A stretch of DNA of 10,749 nt from Spirochaeta sp. Its GTDB lineage: Bacteria > Spirochaetota > Spirochaetia > DSM-2461. Below, piece after piece: positions 7,805 to 10,749 of the stretch (the stretch's first letter is position 1; each line of letters begins with the position of its first letter). The DNA lies in contig DAOVYP010000044.1 in NCBI GenBank assembly GCA_030635565.1, positions 1 to 10,749 on the forward strand, in the 5' to 3' direction. The notes under the pieces are model-generated. The model did not search any database, was not told the origin of the DNA, and was given only the letters and a program-made list of their open reading frames with translations. A program made the translations under genes and the position numbers.

Positions 7805-8028
7805 ACTGTTCCCCCCCGGGTTGATAGAGAGAATTTAAAAGCATAGCCAGGGAACAGAACAGAAGCGGCCAGGTGAAAAGGTAGCTGAAACCAGGTAGCA
7901 GGATACTTGCCGGAACCGCAAGCAGCCACCAGAAAACCAAAGCCCCGAAAGATAACCAGGATTGATGCCGCAACGGCTATCGCCAGAGCGGCAAATGCAA
8001 AGAAATAGAATGGAGCGTTGTAAAACAT
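7801..8028 (-). pseudogene. Composite open frame in the M28-type remnant (75 codons)
   Basis: This open frame starts at ATG 8028 inside the remnant. AGGGG touches the ATG directly, too close to serve as a ribosome binding site. Its first 26 or so residues (MFYNAPFYFFAFAALAIAV) are a plausible piece of the peptidase membrane domain. From about 7950 on, the true homologous sequence continues in the next frame, so the C-terminal half of this 75-residue product (CGSGKYPATWFQLPFHL) is out-of-frame translation. The ATGA overlap with the piece that follows therefore reflects frameshifts, not designed coupling. Confidence 0.6.
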
Positions 8029-8055
8029 CCCCTGAAGGTCAGCATAGCCCGGTAT

Positions 8056-8361
8056 TCACTTTGGTCGAATCCCCGAGTCGAAGTCATCGACCGATTTCTG
8101 CACACCCCAGTCCCAGCCTTCATCCGGAAGATTATTCAGGTCCCCTTCAAAAGACAACGGCACGGAATTGATAACAGCCAGGATTTCATCTCCGTCCATC
8201 AGCATCAGTTGGAATTCTTTAAATGCGTCAATGAATCGTCCCCAATACTTGTGCGCAATTGGATCGTGAAGCATGAATTCCGACCAGGCCTCTTCACTAA
8301 CCTCATCCTGGGTTTCGAAAAGGTCGAATCGTTCAGCCAGGGTGATGATTTTGTATTTCAT
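8056..8361 (-). pseudogene. GNAT-like acetyltransferase, truncated N-terminal part (101 aa)
   Basis: The 101-residue product resembles the N-terminus of a GNAT-like acetyltransferase family of about 260-300 residues, with the markers LHDPIAHKYWGRF, FKEFQLMLMDGDE and LPDEGWDWGV. In the family the sequence continues after the point reached here (GIRPK; usually GxxPNxLCAL) into the acetyl-CoA-binding core, which is absent. The gene begins with a good ribosome binding site (AGGGGGG, about 8366-8372 complement) and its ATG overlaps the stop of the preceding membrane-protein gene by four bases. The original start and operon position are therefore intact and only the 3' end is lost. Directly after the TGA at 8056-8058, the same frame runs into peptidase-like sequence, which points to a deletion junction. 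The remaining peptide could fold only partly and should lack transferase activity. Confidence 0.65.
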
Positions 8362-8804
8362 TGAATTCCCCCCTCATTTCTCAGAAAAATGACTGCCAGT
8401 ACGATTGCCAGTATTGCCACCAACCCCCACAGGGAAAGGAAGACGAATATGCCGATTAGAGCGTCCTTATTTCCGATCCTGATTCCCCGTCGCAGCATTT
8501 TAATTCGGACGATGATGCCCCTGCCGGCAAAATAGAGGTACATTCCACCGCCGATGAGCCCGAAATAAACCCACCCGGGAATGTTTTTCATCAAGAGCAC
8601 ACCGGCCAGAGGCAGGGTCCAGAGAATCGCCGTATCCCAGGCGGCTTCACCCCTCACATCCACATGGAAAACCGGGTCAACATCGGACTCCCGTTCCATC
8701 AACCCCAGTTTAACCGCCGTTCCGGGCCGGAAAGTACTGATAAGCTGCCCGATAAAACCGAATGATGAGACTGCTGTGATGATCGCTCCAAAAATGACAT
8801 TCAT
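8358..8804 (-). CDS. Small integral membrane protein, function unknown (148 aa)
   Basis: The family is not recognised. I start at ATG 8804 because GGGAG lies about six bases upstream (8810-8815 complement) and a clean hydrophobic helix begins at residue 3; the frame is open further up to 8936, but that part lies within the preceding gene. The protein has about four membrane helices (3-25, 57-72, 74-96 and 113-142), with a hydrophilic loop at residues 30-55 (GLMERESDVDPVFHVDVRGE) and a basic loop near 98-110 (RIKMLRRGIRIGN). It sits 16 bases after the previous membrane-protein gene and overlaps the next start by four bases, so it is cotranscribed with the serine hydrolase. The two adjacent membrane proteins may work as a pair, but this is inference from position only. 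Confidence 0.7.
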   Translation of the reverse strand: MNVIFGAIITAVSSFGFIGQLISTFRPGTAVKLGLMERESDVDPVFHVDVRGEAAWDTAILWTLPLAGVLLMKNIPGWVYFGLIGGGMYLYFAGRGIIVRIKMLRRGIRIGNKDALIGIFVFLSLWGLVAILAIVLAVIFLRNEGGIQ

Positions 8805-8820
8805 ACTTTCTCCCACCTGA

Positions 8821-9270
8821 TCAAATAGCATAAATCGTATCAAAATGGACAATCGTCCATAGGATATATCCGCCGCCGATAAAGATTCCCATCGGAAATG
8901 TGAATAGCCAGCTGAGTGTAATCTTCGGATTCTCAAAACGAAGGCTGTTTGCCGTCGTCATGGTATTGGCCCAGATGAACCAGAATCCCACCAATGCCAG
9001 CATATAAAAGCCACAGCGCAATCCGGTGAAAACAAGTGCTATGCCGGCGAAAGTGACCGGACAGGCAATGAACACATCAGCGAAGGCGATGCCCCAGAAG
9101 TTTTTTTGCTCACTCCAGTCATCACATGAGCCATCGGCATTGTTCATGGCCCGGCCTCTGAGTACCATAATCTGCCAGAAGAAAATGAGAACGCTGAACA
9201 AACCCATGAAAAACATCAGAACGTAGAATGTCAGCTGTGAAAACAGCTGAAGGTTCCCTACTGCATTCAT
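8821..9270 (-). CDS. Small integral membrane protein, function unknown (149 aa)
   Basis: The family is not recognised. The ATG at 9270 overlaps the serine hydrolase stop (ATGA), and AGGGAG lies seven bases upstream, so the start is secure. About four hydrophobic helices are visible (9-36, 57-84, 87-103 and 118-142). A hydrophilic loop at 38-55 (RGRAMNNADGSCDDWSEQ) contains one Cys and several acidic residues, and aromatic residues are abundant (FWFIWAN). No transporter or enzyme motif is visible. The size and topology are close to those of the next protein in the operon, but I see no clear sequence repeat between them. Coupling to a secreted serine hydrolase suggests an envelope role. Confidence 0.7.
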   Translation of the reverse strand: MNAVGNLQLFSQLTFYVLMFFMGLFSVLIFFWQIMVLRGRAMNNADGSCDDWSEQKNFWGIAFADVFIACPVTFAGIALVFTGLRCGFYMLALVGFWFIWANTMTTANSLRFENPKITLSWLFTFPMGIFIGGGYILWTIVHFDTIYAI

Positions 9271-10565
9271 CTTTCAGCTCCCTGTTGTCTCAATACACTC
9301 CGGTACAAGGCCTCTCTCAGAGCCGTTTCTCGAGGATCGTTGATTCCGTAATAGTCCATTTTGGTCATGACATAAGCGAATCCGACACCGTAGTCAGGAT
9401 CGGCGAAGGCAAAACTCCCTCCGGTTCCCGAAAAACCGAAGGCGGATTCGCTCCCGAAATCAAATATGGCGTCAGGTTTCAAATGACCCAGCCTTGACCC
9501 ATGGGATTCGAATCCCATAACAGCATCGAGATACCCTTCCTCCGCCGGAGGGGCGAAATCCGTCATGAGACTCAAGGTTTCCGGTGTGATACCGAGTTCC
9601 TCAGGTTTCGTCGCCAACATACCGTATATTTTTGCCAGTGACCGGGCGTCGCCGACACCGCCGCCTGACGGTTCTTCATAAGATAATTCTCTGAAGGGAT
9701 CTCCGATATCGTCGACGATGACAAAAAAGGCCTGGTTGAAGAGAGATTTCTGGTTGATGATCTGACCGGCAAGTCCTTTCGGAGGCTTATGGAGATTTAT
9801 CAGTCCTTTCAGCGGTGAAGGTGAAATCATCTGTAATTCAGCCAATCTGCCGGGATTCATATCTTCAGGCAGACCAATGTAGAAATCGACACCCAGAGGT
9901 TCGGCAATTTCTTCCCTGAAATACTGACCAATTGATCGCCCCTTCGGGTCGATCCTTCTAACCAGCTGCTGTTCAAACAGCCCCAGAGTTGCGGCGCAGT
10001 ATCCCTGCCTCAAACCCGGTTCCCAGAGAGGTTTCGAATTCTCAAGGAGTTTCGAAAGCTCGTTAAAGTTCTCCAGTTCGCTCACCATCACCGGCCTGGA
10101 GAGTATCACCAGACCCGATTTGTGCTGGACCAGCTGAGCGACGGTGATGTCCTCTTTACCATTCCCGGCGAACTCAGGCCAATAGGTGCTGATTCTCTCG
10201 TCGAGATCGAGCAACCCATCGGAATGCATTTTGGCCAGAACGATTAAAGACATTCCTTTAGTCGTGGAATAAACCCGAACTACGGTGTCCTGTTCCCAGG
10301 TCTCTCCCCGAGTCTCGTTCTTCAAGCCGCCCCAAAGATCGACCACCGGCTTCCCGTCTACGAACACGCTGCAGGCCGCACCTACCTCCCCTCGCCTCTC
10401 AAAATTCCTGATGAATTCAGTACGAACTTCCTCGTAGCCATCGGCGACGTATCCGTGGATCTCAACACCATTCTTTCCAGTGCAAGCTGAGGCGAAGATC
10501 GGCAGAAGCGCAGCGATGAGAGGCAGTCTGAAGAACTTGAAATCATTCAGTTTCTCTCTTGTCAT
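9267..10565 (-). CDS. Beta-lactamase-family serine hydrolase, probable lipoprotein
   Basis: This is a class C beta-lactamase/EstB-like serine hydrolase, 432 residues. A charged N-terminus and hydrophobic stretch (12-27) end in ASA|C with Cys28, a relaxed lipobox of the type accepted in spirochaetes, so it is probably a lipid-anchored envelope protein. The active site has S100-T-T-K103 (SxxK nucleophile and general base), Y189 in GYCAATLG (YxN-like tyrosine, with Ala for Asn as is common in the esterase branch) and GFSGTGGS (377-384), which replaces the KTG box. Members hydrolyse esters, D-amino-acid peptides or beta-lactams; the EstB-like motifs favour esterase or peptidase over lactamase activity. 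Its ATG overlaps the upstream hydrolase stop (ATGA) and its own stop overlaps the next ATG, so it is the core of a coupled operon. The Shine-Dalgarno is weak, consistent with translational coupling. Confidence 0.87.
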   Translation of the reverse strand: MTREKLNDFKFFRLPLIAALLPIFASACTGKNGVEIHGYVADGYEEVRTEFIRNFERRGEVGAACSVFVDGKPVVDLWGGLKNETRGETWEQDTVVRVYSTTKGMSLIVLAKMHSDGLLDLDERISTYWPEFAGNGKEDITVAQLVQHKSGLVILSRPVMVSELENFNELSKLLENSKPLWEPGLRQGYCAATLGLFEQQLVRRIDPKGRSIGQYFREEIAEPLGVDFYIGLPEDMNPGRLAELQMISPSPLKGLINLHKPPKGLAGQIINQKSLFNQAFFVIVDDIGDPFRELSYEEPSGGGVGDARSLAKIYGMLATKPEELGITPETLSLMTDFAPPAEEGYLDAVMGFESHGSRLGHLKPDAIFDFGSESAFGFSGTGGSFAFADPDYGVGFAYVMTKMDYYGINDPRETALREALYRSVLRQQGAER

Positions 10566-10749
10566 GATTTTTCCATTATTTCGATCAGGAACTCGATCTG
10601 CTCCTTAACAGCCCTCTCAAACCATTCCCCGTGGTAGATATCGAAGTGATCAATCGGGTAGGACCTGATCCTGGCTTTCTTACCGAGGTTCTCCGCCACT
10701 TTTTCATGGGACCCGGGAGCCACAAGACTGTCCTTTTCGCAAATGCATA
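10562..10749 (-). CDS. Alpha/beta hydrolase, C-terminal part (cut by window edge)
   Basis: The last 61 codons of a gene run in from the window end (first full codon at 10747). The sequence contains CEKDSLVAPGSHEKVAENLG, the usual stretch after strand 7 with the catalytic acid (Asp), and YPIDHFDIYHGEWFE, where the His after the last strand would be the catalytic histidine. The final helix is FERAVKEQIEFLIEIM. This pattern fits a serine alpha/beta hydrolase (esterase or lipase-like). The nucleophile part lies outside the window, so activity cannot be confirmed. Its TGA (10562-10564) overlaps the ATG of the serine hydrolase, so the two hydrolases are translated from one message. Confidence 0.75.
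   Translation of the reverse strand, partial: CICEKDSLVAPGSHEKVAENLGKKARIRSYPIDHFDIYHGEWFERAVKEQIEFLIEIMEKS

Larger units (their letters stand above)
6936..8055 (-). pseudogene. M28-type membrane metallopeptidase, C-terminal remnant with frameshifts
   Basis: Large M28-family peptidases of this kind (about 750-800 residues) have an N-terminal zinc peptidase domain, several membrane helices and a C-terminal beta-rich domain. Only the membrane and C-terminal parts survive. Reading the minus strand, the homologous sequence moves between frames: about 8055-7950 (IPGYADLQGMFYNAPFYFFAF), then 7952-7820 in the next frame (FWWLLAVPAS, LLPGFSYLFTWPLLF), then from about 7804 in the third (LDSDSGKASWFSAGYQQDSW, LNSPRGASVIML), and finally 7080-6936 shifted again (LLSDRTWELVP, AAMMPMPNFDYGTVVVR), ending at TGA 6936-6938. 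The second-to-third switch falls at a run of seven G (7811-7817 complement): six G would restore YQPGGNSVNTDIVL. The other switches are near 7950 and 7085. The catalytic domain is absent. The family call rests on remembered motifs. Confidence 0.75.

Overview
The window looks like a chromosomal stretch of a free-living, moderate-GC bacterium, most likely a spirochaete (Spirochaetaceae-like). The support is indirect: a 7TM-DISM/GGDEF receptor of a kind common in spirochaetes, a relaxed lipobox (ASA|C) on the serine hydrolase, and a GPH-family sugar transporter. I hold this assignment at about 0.5. No rRNA, tRNA, CRISPR array, insertion sequence or phage gene was seen.

Layout. 1-434: no recognisable gene. 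435-1073 (-): broken C-terminal half of a GPH (MelB-type) sugar:cation symporter. 1144-1887 (+): solitary ParB/Spo0J-like protein. 2006-2206 (+): small unknown protein. 2210-4081 (-): membrane diguanylate cyclase with a 7TM-DISM sensor. 4192-5781 (+): RecQ-like helicase, divergent from the cyclase. 5928-6572 (-): DUF4386-type membrane protein. 6573-6935: no gene seen. 6936-8055 (-): remnant of an M28-type membrane metallopeptidase, with the catalytic domain missing and the reading frame broken at three places. 8056-10749 (-): a tight operon, read from high to low coordinates: alpha/beta hydrolase (partial), beta-lactamase-like serine hydrolase lipoprotein, two small membrane proteins, and a truncated GNAT-like acetyltransferase whose 3' end abuts the peptidase remnant.

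The strongest theme is gene decay. Three separate genes are truncated, two of them apparently by one deletion that joined the start of an acetyltransferase gene to the end of a peptidase gene at about 8056. The peptidase remnant also carries a frameshift at a run of seven G, which could be decay, phase variation or a sequencing error.

The working genes do not form one obvious pathway. The minus-strand operon is held together by ATGA overlaps and may act on cell-envelope or ester substrates. The cyclase would make c-di-GMP in response to an extracytoplasmic ligand. The ParB-like protein and the helicase both act on DNA, but they are separated by the cyclase gene on the opposite strand and there is no ParA, so I do not claim a joint system. 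I did not find a convincing new multi-gene system.
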